64,000 nt of DNA. Origin: Laccaria trichodermophora. Lineage: Eukaryota > Basidiomycota > Agaricomycetes > Agaricales > Hydnangiaceae. The stretch lies in contig JACTVC010000022.1 in the NCBI GenBank assembly GCA_018417955.1, positions 310,001-374,000 on the forward strand, written 5' to 3'. The position numbers and the translations under genes are program-made. Each line of letters begins with the position of its first letter. Position 1 is the stretch's first letter. The notes below the pieces were generated by a model, which was given only the letters and a program-made list of their open reading frames with translations, did not search any database and had not been told where the DNA came from. This document shows positions 1 through 9,592 of the stretch, in pieces.

Positions 1-20
1 TTTATCTAAGTTATATTTAG

Positions 21-545
21 GAAAATGACCATGAAAAAATGGTCGCTTCTGCAATTCCACCATCCTTTCATCAACGCTCTGTCTCTTTAGGTTCTCATTC
101 AGGATCTGTCCCTCGCTCCTTGTCAGTTCCTTCTGATTCTCGTGGACACTCTCGAGCATCATCTGTTAGTACATCTGAGGTGACTGGTCCTTCAAGGCTT
201 TCTAATGCCAACAAAGCTCTTCTCTTGGAATATCTTGGGATTGACAGAGATCTTGCCTCTCTGGATAAGCCTGGGTTACAGTCTGCCTATCAGAAGTTTA
301 AGGCTATCATAAATGCTACTCCGAAAGTTACAGGCTTGAGCAAGGATGCTGAGTGGAAGTCACAGTTTGATGATGGAGCTGTCTGGGTTCCCAACATTGT
401 CGACTTTATTCATATCTTCATCGCTAAGACTCAGTTCTACCAAGTGTGGAAGCCAGCATTTCTACGAGCTGAGGAATCAGGGCATTCAGTAGATACCCAA
501 TGGGACCATAGTAGTTCACATGGTCAATTGTCCAATGGACCATAG
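21..545 (+). CDS. Partial unknown protein, 3' end cut by foldback element
   Basis: An open frame enters after a likely splice acceptor (TATTTAG ending at base 20) and runs to a stop at 545. The first in-frame Met is at 39, but the six preceding codons are also open, so this is probably an internal exon. The first 50 residues are Ser/Arg-rich and look disordered. The middle (residues about 55-145) has a more folded composition, with motifs LLEYLGIDRDLASL and VWVPNIVDFIHIF. The last 20 codons or so read into the terminal repeat of the foldback element, so the natural C-terminus appears to have been lost by the insertion. I do not recognise the family. Continuation of the gene beyond 7268 was not found. 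Confidence 0.45.
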   Translation, partial: ENDHEKMVASAIPPSFHQRSVSLGSHSGSVPRSLSVPSDSRGHSRASSVSTSEVTGPSRLSNANKALLLEYLGIDRDLASLDKPGLQSAYQKFKAIINATPKVTGLSKDAEWKSQFDDGAVWVPNIVDFIHIFIAKTQFYQVWKPAFLRAEESGHSVDTQWDHSSSHGQLSNGP

Positions 546-810
546 GGCTACCCCAATGGGCCCAATCGTAGTTGACACCATTCGGCCATAGTTTGGCCCA
601 ATGTCTGTGAGACATTAAGCGGGCATTGTTGGGGCCAACATAACAAAACTATGAGAAGCATAATTGGGCCGAATGAGGGATACACAAAATGAATTGGGCC
701 CATTGGGCCCAATTGAGACCCATGTTAAACTCCCAACAGCCAAGGTTGGGCCCAATATTGCAAGGATATTAATTAGGCTATACTGCATTGTTGGGCCCAA
801 TGCTCAGTGT
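535..810. repeat. Left subterminal cluster of TTGGGCCCAAT palindromes
   Basis: Variants of the self-complementary motif TTGGGCCCAAT occur many times in this stretch (near 553, 592, 665, 698, 708, 748 and 792) and again at the right end of the same element. Repeated short palindromes near the ends are the usual form of transposase-binding subterminal repeats in DNA transposons. That role is inferred here. Confidence 0.6.
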
Positions 811-933
811 AACAAATGCCGAATCCGGCGGAACCATAACCCTAACCCTGGCAAACCCTGTCTAGCCACAGTCCGGGCCGATGACATCACCTCCGGCACA
901 AAATGGGATACATATTGCAAATACTGTCGGTAG
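787..933 (+). pseudogene. Cys-rich gene fragment inside the foldback element
   Basis: The plus-strand frame encodes about 42 residues starting CNKCRIRRNHNPNPGKPCL and ending TYCKYCR, then a stop. The four C-x2-C cysteines plus a central C look like a small zinc-binding module. It lies just inside the left terminal repeat and has no counterpart in the right arm, so it is not part of the palindrome. Together with the fragment at 6770-7020 on the same strand, it may be one end of a cargo gene split by the satellite arms. The family is not identified. Confidence 0.35.
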
Positions 934-1109
934 CACATATGCAGGCCATAAATCAATATTTCCATATCAGCCTGAAATCTTGTTAATTGCTTGAATTCAT
1001 TTTGGGTTAAAGATAACAGCCGGACATACAACAGCCACCCTGGATGCATAGATAGCATGAGGCATGCTGTATCAAGGACACTTTCTTTGCATTTAACGGT
1101 CAATACCTC

Positions 1110-3300
1110 CTGGAATATTGTGTTGCCTCCCAAAGACTATGTGCACTCAATAGATATAAAAACCGAAGATTTTGTTGGCTGGTTGTGCCGAAATCCCTCC
1201 GGAAATATTGTGTTGCCTCCCAAGGACTATGTGCACTCAATACATATAAAAACCAAAGATTTCGTCGGCTTGTAGTGCGGAAGTACCTCCGGAAATATTG
1301 TGTTGGCTCTCAGAGAATATGTCCACTCAACACATGTTAAAACCGAAGATTTCGTCGGTTCGTAGTGCCGAAATACCTCCGGAAATATTGTGTTGCCTCC
1401 CAAGGACTATGTGCACTCAATACATATAAAAACCAAAGATTTCGTCGGCTTGTAGTGCCGAAGTACCTCCAGGAATATTGTGTTGCCTGCCAGAAAATAT
1501 GTGCACTCAATAGATATCAAAATCGAAGATTTTGTCGGCTGGTAATGCCGAAATACCTGTGGAAATATTGTGTTGGCTCTCGGAGAATATGTGCACTCAA
1601 CACATGTTAAAACCGAAGATTTCATCGGCTGGTAGTGCCGAAATACCTCCAGAAATATTGTGTAGCCTCTCAAAGAATATGTGCACTCAACACATCTTAA
1701 AACCGAAGGTTTCATCGGTTGGTAGTGCCGAAATACCTCCGGAAATATTGTGTTGCCTCCCAAGGACTATGTGCACTCAACAGATATAAAAACCAAAGAT
1801 TTCGTCGGCTCGTAGTGCCGAAGTACCTCCAGGAATATTGTGTTGCCTCCCAGAAAATATGTGCACTCAATAGATATCAAAATCGAAGATTTCGTCGGCT
1901 GGTAGTGCCGAAATACCTCCGGAAATATTGTGTTGGCTCTCGGAGAATATGTGCACTCAACACATGTTAAAACCGAAGATTTCGTCCGCTGGTAGTGCCG
2001 AAGTACCTCCGGAAATATTGTGTTGCCTCCCAAGGACTATGTGCACTCAATAGATATTAAAACCGAAGATTTCATCGGCTGGTAATGCCGAAATACCTCC
2101 GGTAACATTGTGTTGCCTCTCAAAGAATATGTGCACTCAACACATCTTAAAACCGAAGGTTTCGTCGGTTGGTAGTGCCGAAATACCTCCGGAAATATTG
2201 TGTTGCCTCCCAAGGACTATGTGCACTCGATAGATATTAAAACCGAAGATTTCGTCGGCTGGTAGTGCCGAAATCCCTCCGGAAATATTGTGTTGCCTCT
2301 CAAAGAATATGTGCACTCAACACATCTTAAAACCAAAGGTTTCGTCGGTTCGTAGTGCCGAAATACCTCCGGAAATATTGTGTTGCCTCCTAAGGACTAT
2401 GTGCACTCAATAGATATTAAAACCGAAGATTTCGTCGGCTGGTAGTGCCGAAATACCTCCGGAAATATTGTGTTGCCTCTCAAAGAATATGTGCACTCAA
2501 CACATGTTAAAGCTGAATATTTCGTCGGCTGGTAGTGCCGAAGTACCTCCGGGAATATTGTGTTGCCTCCCAGAAAATATGTGCACTCCATAGATATTAA
2601 TACCGAAGATTTCATCGGCTGGTTGTGCCAAAGTATCTCTGGAAATATTGTGTTGCCTCCCAAGGACTATGTGCACTCGATAGATATTAAAACCGAAGAT
2701 TTCGTCGGCTGGTAGTGCCGAAATCCCTCCGGAAATATTGTGTTGCCTCTCAAAGAATATGTGCACTCAACACATCTTAAAACCGAAGGTTTCGTCGGTT
2801 CGTAGTGCCGAAATACCTTCGGAAATATTGTGTTGCCTCCTAAGGACTATGTGCACTCAATAGATATTAAAATGGAAGATTTCGTCGGCTGGTAGTGCCG
2901 AAATACCTCCGGAAATATTGTGTTGCCTCTCAAAGAATATGTGCACTCAACACATGTTAAAGCCGAATATTTCGTCGGCTGGTAGTGCCGAAGTACCTCC
3001 GGGAATATTGTGTTGCCTCCCAGAAAATATGTGCACTTAATAGATATTAAAACCGAAGATTTCGTTGGCTGGTAGTGCCGAAATACCTCCGGAAACATTG
3101 TGTTGCCTCCCACAGAATATGTGCACTCAACACATGTTAAAACCGAAGATTTCATCAGCTCGTAGTGCCGAAATCCCTCTGGAAATATTGTGTTGCCTCC
3201 CAAAGACTATGTGCATTGAATAGATATTAAAACCGAAGATTTCATCAGCTGGTAGTGCCGAAATACCTCCGGAAATATTGTGTTGCCTCTCTAGAAGCCA
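1110..3300. repeat. 90-bp satellite array, left arm (about 24 copies)
   Basis: The unit recurs every 90 bp (for example GAAGATTTCGTCGGC near 1343, 1613, 1883 and 1973) and contains CCTCCGGAAATATTGTGTTG and a TGTGCACTCAA segment. Subtypes alternate (CACATGTTAAAACC, AGATATCAAAATCG, AGATATAAAAACC), which suggests higher-order repeats. Because 90 is a multiple of 3, every frame yields 30-residue repeating ORFs of 60-120 aa on both strands. These are by-products of the period, not genes. Confidence 0.9.
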
Positions 3301-4320
3301 AAGTAGCTGTGAAACCTGAAGATTTCAGCTTCTGTTAGTGCCGAAATTCTTCTTTGATCTCCTGGAAACATTGCTTGACCCTCCGGGAACATTGTTTGAC
3401 CCTCCAGGAACATTGTTTGACCTTCCAGGAACATTGTCTAACCATACACTACTATTCTTTCACTGTCTGGAAACATTGTTTCACCTCTGCGGAATATAGA
3501 TACCCAGTATTATCATTTGTTGATCTTCTGGGCCACAATGTCATGTAAAACAAACTGTACTGAAGTTTTTTCCACCGCAGTCGAGGTTGTACATAACCTG
3601 GGGAGAATGCTTTGAGTTCACATACCAGATATGTATGAATACGATTCAACAGAAGCATGTTGACTAGTGTTTGAAAGTTAGGTTACTTAACTGGAAATTA
3701 ACCATCATTCTGCAACAGCAGACTGAAACGGGGGTAAGAGAGTTGATTCATCTTTTTCTTGATCAATCAATATGTCACTGAGTAAATACTTGTCTTGTAT
3801 TCCATGATCAGTGTAAAGATGAATGTCAAGACAGACAAATTTTGGAGATTTGAAAGCATTTCATGATAATACTACAAGATGAGTAAGTGCTCACTGACGC
3901 ATTGATGGATCAAGAAAGAGATTGAATGCCCTCCCTTACCCCCCAGTCTTTTTCTGGAATTGCAAGCAGATTCAGAATGATGGTCAACTTACTTCTGTTC
4001 AACCATATTGATATGTATCCGGTGTGTGAACTCAAAAGGTTATGTATAACCTTGACTGGAGTGAATTTTCAACAATTTGTTTTATACTACATGGTGGCTC
4101 AGAAGATCAACCAATGATGATGGTGGGTATGAATATTCCCCAGAAGGTGAAACAACAGTTGTATATGGTCAGACAAGGTTCCGGGAAGGTCAAACAATGT
4201 TCCCAGGCGGTTAAACAATGTTCCCGGAAGGTCAAACAATGTTTCCAGGAGATCAAAGAAGAATTTCGGCACTAACAGAAGCTGAAAGCTTTGGGTTTCA
4301 CAGCTACTTTGGCTTAGTGA
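3300..4320. repeat. Central inverted-repeat core of the foldback element
   Basis: The core holds short tandem copies of a GGAACATTGTTTGACC-type unit (about 24 bp) at 3360-3440, mirrored at about 4170-4250. It also has mirrored non-satellite sequence such as TTGAGTTCACA (3611-3621) against TGTGTGAACTCAA (4023-4035). Pairing decays towards about 3840 without a clear single-copy loop. No gene was seen here; the short ORFs are shadows of the repeats. Confidence 0.7.
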
Positions 4321-6745
4321 AGGTGCACATATTTTCCGAGAAGCAAAACAATATTCCCGGATGTATTTTGGCATTGCCAGCCACCGAAACCTTCGGTTTT
4401 AACATGTAGGCAACACAATATTTCCAGAGATACTTCGGCACAACCAGCTGATGAAATCTTTGGTATTAATATCTATGGAGTGCACATATTTTCTGGGAGG
4501 CAACACAATATTCCCGGAGGTACTTCGGCACTACAAGCCGACGAAATCTTCGGTTTTAACATTTGTTTAGTGCACATATTCTTTGAGAGGCAACACAATA
4601 TTTCCACAGGTATTTCGGCACTACCAGCCGACGAGATCTTCGATTTTGATATCTATTGAGTGCACATATTTTCTGGGAGGCAACACAATATTCCTGGAGG
4701 TACTTCGGCACTACGAGCCGACGAAATCTTTGGTTATATGTATTGAGTGCACATAGTCCTTGGGAGGCAACACAATATTTCCGGAGGTACTTCGGCACTA
4801 CCAGCCGACGAAATCTTCGATTTTGATATCTATTGAGTGCACATATTTTCTGGGAGGCAACACAATATTCCTGGAGGTACTTCGGCACTACGAGCCGACG
4901 AAAAATCTTCGGTTTTAAGATGTGTTGAGTGCACATATTCTTTGAGAGGCAACACAATATTACCGGAGGTACTTCGGCACTAAGAGCCGACGAAATCTTT
5001 GGTTTTAACATGTGTTGAGTGCACATATTCTCCGAGAGCCAACACAATATTTCCACAGGTATTTCGGCACTACCAGCCGACGAGATCTTCGATTTTGATA
5101 TCTATTGAGTGCACATATTTTCTGGGAGGCAACACAATATTCCTGGAGGTACTTCGGCACTACGAGCCGACGAAATCTTTGGTTATATGTATTGAGTGCA
5201 CATAGTCCTTGGGAGGCAACACAATATTTCCGGAGGTACTTCGGCACTACCAGCCGACGAAATCTTCGGTTTTAATATCTATTTGGTGCACATATTTTCT
5301 GGGAGGCAACACAATATTCCTGGAGGTACTTCGGCACTACAAGCCGACGAAATCTTTGGTTATATGTATTGAGTGCACATAGTCCTTGGGAGGCAACACA
5401 ATATTTCCGGAGGTACTTCGGCACTACCAGCCGACGAAATCTTCGGTTTTAATATCTATTTGGTGCACATATTTTCTGGGAGGCAACACAATATTCCTGG
5501 AGGTACTTCGGCACTACGAGCCGACGAAATCTTTGGTTATATGTATTGAGTGCACATAGTCCTTGGGAGGCAACACAATATTTCCAGAGATACTTTGGCA
5601 CAACCGGCCGATGAAATCTTCGGTATTAATATCTATGGAGTGCACATATTTTCTGGGAGGCACCACAATATTCCCGGAGGTACTTCGGCACTACCAGCCG
5701 ACGAAATCTTCGGTTTTAATATCTATTTGGTGCACATATTTTCTGAGAGGCAACACAGTATTCCCGGAGGTACTTCGGCATTACGAGCCAACAAAATCTT
5801 CGGCTTTAACATGTGTTGAGTGCACATATTCTTTGAGAGGCAACACAATATTTCTGGAGGTACTTCGGCACTACCTGCCAACAAAATCACAATGTTTCCG
5901 GCAGTACTTCAGCACTACCAGCTGACAAAGTCTTCGGTTTTAACATGTGTTGAGTGCACATATTCTCCGAGAGCCAACACAATATTTCCACAGGTATTTC
6001 GGCACTACCAGCCAATGAAATCTTCGGTTTTAACATGTGTTGAGTGCACATATTCTCTGAGAGCCAACACAATATTTCTGGAGGTACTTCAGCACAACCA
6101 GCGGACGAAATCTTCGGTTTTAACATGTGTTGAATGCACATATTTTCCAGGAGGCAACACAATATCCCTCAACCAGCTGCCGAAATCTTCGCTTTTAACA
6201 TGTATTGAGTGCACATAGTCTTTGGGAGGCAACACAATATTTCCAGAGGTATTTCGGCACTACCAGCCAACAAAATCTTCGGTTTTAATATCTATTGAGT
6301 GCACATATTTTCTGGGAGGCAACACAATATTCCCGTAGGTACTTCGGCACTACCAGCTGACAAAACCTTCGGTTTTAACATGTGTTGAGTGCACATGTTC
6401 TTTGAGAGGCAACACAATATTTCCGGAGTTACTTCGGCACTACCACCTGACAAAATCTTCGGTTTTAACATGTGTTGAGTGCACATATTCTCTGAGAGCC
6501 AACACAATATTTCTGGAGGTATTTCGGCACTACCAGCCGATGAAATCTTTGGTTTTTACATCCATTGAGTGCACATAGTCCTTGGGAGGCAACACAATAT
6601 TTCTGCAGGTATTTCGGCACTACCAGCCGATAAAATCTTCGGTTTTAACATGTGTTGAGTGCACATATTCTTTAGCAGGCAACACAATATTTCTGGAGGG
6701 ATTTCAGCACTACCAGCTGACGAAATCTTCGGTTTTGACATGTCG
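4320..6745. repeat. 90-bp satellite array, right arm (about 27 copies)
   Basis: This is the same 90-bp unit as the left arm, in reverse complement (GAGGCAACACAATATTTCC, GGTACTTCGGCACTACCAG, CCGACGAAATCTTCGG, TGTGTTGAGTGCACATA). Copies differ from each other by point changes and small indels. Copy number differs slightly from the left arm, so the arms have expanded or been converted independently. Confidence 0.9.
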
Positions 6746-6769
6746 GATTTCAATTTGAGCCGAAGATCG

Positions 6770-7020
6770 CCTCATTTTTTGATGTTGTGTTGCCTGATGT
6801 GGGAAGACTTACCAATCCACTGGAATACGCCCGAATAGCCCACAGGGTATTGCATCGGGAATACAAGGAGGGTTTGAGAGCTTGAGATGCTCTTTTGGAG
6901 GCAATGGCACACATAGAGGATCAGTTGAGGCAGTTGGATACTATGGTCATGCTGAAGGAAGAGGAGCTTCGGATCAAAGCAAGGATTGAGAAGGCAGAGA
7001 AATCAGTGTCATAGTAGTGA
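6770..7020 (+). pseudogene. Coiled-coil gene fragment with one stop, inside the foldback element
   Basis: The plus-strand frame reads VLPDVGRLTNPLEYARIAHR, then an HREYKEGL segment, an in-frame TGA, and DALLEAMAHIEDQLRQLDT, ending in a charged helix (MLKEEELRIKARIEKAEKS) and two stops. The composition is that of a natural C-terminal coiled coil with a single nonsense change. It sits between the right satellite arm and the outer terminal repeat and has no mirror copy on the left. It could be the tail of a captured or split cargo gene. Confidence 0.4.
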
Positions 7021-7084
7021 CCTTCCCCTGTCTTCGGATGTATCTTTCGGCCTACTTTTTCGTCGGTCCGGCATATGATCACAT

Positions 7085-7268
7085 GTTAAATAGCAATTGG
7101 GCCCAATGTTGCGGGATATTTCACAATTGGGCCACACTATCTCACCTTAAGGTAAAAGCATGCATTGGGCCCAACTTTATTCAATAGTGTCTAGATAGCA
7201 TTGGCCCCATTGGGGTAGCTCTATGGTACATAGGTACAATTGACCATGTGGAGTACCATTGAACTATA
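7085..7268. repeat. Right subterminal TTGGGCCCAAT cluster and terminal repeat
   Basis: CAATTGGGCCCAATG, CAATTGGGCCACAC and GCATTGGGCCCAAC lie here, followed by CATTGGGGTAGCTCTATGG and CAATTGACCATGTGG. These are the inverted counterparts of the left end at about 508-600. Confidence 0.6.
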
Positions 7269-7307
7269 ATGTAACATATGAGTACTTGTGGGTAAGTACT
7301 CTGAAAC

Positions 7308-8560
7308 TATCCTGACAGAACCTTTTCTTAACCGTCCCGGAATTCGCCTTCCAACAAGTACTTCGATACGAACCGTCGGTCTGCGAGAAAACGTGTGTTC
7401 CGATCACTCACAGCAAAGAACGATGACCACCGCAGAATCCAGCCACACGCGTGGATAAACAGCAACGACTCGTTCTCGACCATTGGACCACAATCAAGGT
7501 AAATATTCTGGCAGAACCTTTCCTCAACTGTCACTGAATTCACTCTGCTCGTCTTCCAACAAGTAGAAATGCTCTGTAAAAGTGGAACGCGACTATGGAA
7601 AAGGTAGATACGCACCGTCGGTCTACAAGAAAACGTGGAAACGACGCGAATTCCAATCACTCATGCGAGATCCCTCTTAGCAATGACCAAGAATCCAGAC
7701 AAACGCGTGAATAAACAGCAACGACCCGTTCTCGACCATAAAGTAAGTATTCCGGCAGAACCTTCTCTTAACTGTCCTTGAATTTACTGGGTTCGTCTTC
7801 CAACAAGTAGAACGTGCCCTTTGTAAAAGTGGTGAAGGAAGTTCCACAGGTGTGTCTCGTCCATTTCTTTCGTACTTATCATTTTCTGAGAAACGGCCGA
7901 ATAAGTCTCTCCACAATGCGATATTCCTGTCAGCAAATAACAATGACCACCGCAGAATCCAGCCACACGCGTGGATCAACAGCAACGACCCGATCTCGAG
8001 TCTCAGCCGTTAGACCGCGATCAACGTAACTATTCCGGCAGAATCTTTTCACAACTGTCCTTGACTTCACCAGACTCGTCTTCCGACAAGTAAAATACGC
8101 CCGTTGCAAAAGTGGTGAAGGAAGTTTCAAAGGCGTGTCTCGTCTTTCTTTCGTACTTATCATTTTCTGAGAAACGGCCGAATAAGTCCCTCCACAGCAA
8201 ACGTGTACATAGAGCTCTCCGCCAACATGGCAGGCTGAAAAATCTGAGCGCATTTCGAGAAAACTTCGAAGCTGGAATGCGAATGTGGAAAAGGTACATA
8301 CATATCGTTGGTTTGCGACCTTTCAAATCATGGGCGAACTCATCGGAAACGAGTCTCTGTTGTGAGACTCTCATCCGGCACAACATCGACGCCGCCAGAA
8401 TACATTCCACCCACAGAAAATCCAGCACCCGTACACTACCACCCCTTCTCGGCTATCGGACCGCGATCAAAGTGAGTATTTCGGCAGAACCTTTTCTTAA
8501 CTGTCCTTAAATTCACTCTGCTCGTCTTCCGACAAGTAGAACATCCCCTTTGTCAATATG
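7308..8560. repeat. Five degenerate tandem copies of a 190-440 bp unit
   Basis: A segment of the type GGCAGAACCTTTTCTTAACT, followed by a GTCCTTGAATTCAC and GTCTTCCAACAAGTAGAA stretch, recurs near 7308, 7499, 7743, 8027 and 8470. GAGAAACGGCCGAATAAGTC and AACAGCAACGACCCG recur within the units. Short minus-strand ORFs cover it but are broken in every copy. No gene is supported. Confidence 0.7.
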
Positions 8561-8734
8561 GAACGCGACTGGAAAACCTAGATATATATCATCGGTCTGC
8601 GAGAACACAGGTGTCAAGAAACGACGCTTAATATCCTGATGTTACGTGGAAAGCCGTCAATGTCCGCTTTGAGTAGACTTCCACAGGACCGCAGGCAGTA
8701 CTGTCATATACTTGCAAACACTGACTGTAATCCT

Positions 8735-8825
8735 AGTCACATAGGTTGTGCACAACGCACTGTAGTCTGTGTCACTGTGGGTTGTGCACAACGCTTGCAC
8801 AATGCTTGCACAACACACTACATGG
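8735..8825. repeat. TTGTGCACAA palindrome cluster
   Basis: GTTGTGCACAACG occurs twice, followed by GCTTGCACAATGCTTGCACA. The same words in inverted order occur at 22823-22910. This is probably the end of a short non-autonomous element. Confidence 0.5.
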
Positions 8826-8919
8826 GTTTCTGGTCCCCTTCCTTCCGCATTTGGGGCACCTCGGACCACTACGGCTTGGCTTTCACAGGGTAGGCCCTCA
8901 GCACCTTCCCAAAATAGGT

Positions 8920-9120
8920 TACTTCCCCCTTTGGGTAGATCAGCGGCATTGGTAATAGATGGCGGCATGCGGGCACACCTCCTCTTGGATTGGCGGGATC
9001 AGATGGTGGGCTATTCATTTAAAATTCCCCCTTTGGGTAGAACAGCGGCATTGGTAACAGATGGCGGCATGGCAGACACACCTCCTCTTGGATTGGCAGG
9101 ATCAGATGGCAGGCTTTTGG
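8920..9120. repeat. Two tandem copies of a ~100-bp unit
   Basis: CCCCCTTTGGGTAGATCAGC through GGATCAGATGGTGGGC is repeated as CCCCCTTTGGGTAGAACAGC through GGATCAGATGGCAGGC. The stretch to 9592 beyond it is AT-rich and holds no gene that I can support. Confidence 0.75.
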
Positions 9121-9592
9121 CAGTTATTTATATGACATACATTTTTTTTTGTTAGGGTTAGCGTGTTTGAAGGTATTTTTTGACCAATTAGAGAAGACTT
9201 AGAAAAAAGCGAAGGACTTTGAATGAAAAGTCTTAAAGGAGGACCGGTGCTGGTATATTCTTAATATATCTATTCTTATATCAGTCATATGGTTGAGTGG
9301 ATTGTTTGGCATTGTCAATCTTATGTGTATGAGGATGCTCTGTGTTCGATTCTTGACCATTGAGTTTTTTTTAAATGATATTTCTTTATGTGCCTCAACC
9401 ATTCGAGACCAAGGGCTCTCTCAGAAATCCAGACTAGCTCCAAATTTTATGAAGACGGGCTATATGTATTTTATGGTGCAAATACAATAGCGGTACTCAT
9501 CCCTCCGGTACCCAATAATTTGGCTTCCTAACTTCACGGCCACTTCGAGACTTACGACTGCCCTCTGGCTCCTTACCACCCTCTGGCTCCTT

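Larger units (their letters stand above)
500..7268. mobile_element. Giant foldback (palindromic) element with satellite arms
   Basis: Sequence near 508-560 (CACATGGTCAATTGT, then ACCATAGGGCTACCCCAATG) recurs as its reverse complement at about 7200-7255, giving outer terminal inverted repeats. Inside, a 90-bp satellite runs in one orientation (about 1110-3300) and in the opposite orientation (about 4320-6745). The sequence between the arrays is itself an imperfect inverted repeat, pairing almost to the centre near 3840. For example, GAAATTAACCATCATTCTG on the left pairs with CAGAATGATGGTCAAC on the right. This matches foldback-type DNA elements, whose long inverted repeats are built of tandem subrepeats. 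No transposase is encoded, so it would depend on one supplied elsewhere. Exact ends and target duplication could not be fixed; the ends given are good to about 15 bp. Confidence 0.75.

Noticed and set aside
4556..5056. 166-codon minus-strand ORF with 30-residue repeats as a repeat protein gene
   Set aside because: The frame is open only because the period is a multiple of three; similar ORFs occur on both strands of both arms and stop irregularly.
1110..6745. CRISPR-like array of regularly spaced repeats
   Set aside because: The 90-bp unit repeats as a whole with no unique spacers, is eukaryotic in context and mirrors itself; it is a satellite.
9150..9165. TTAGGGTTAG as a telomere remnant
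   Set aside because: Just over one repeat unit; expected by chance at this length.
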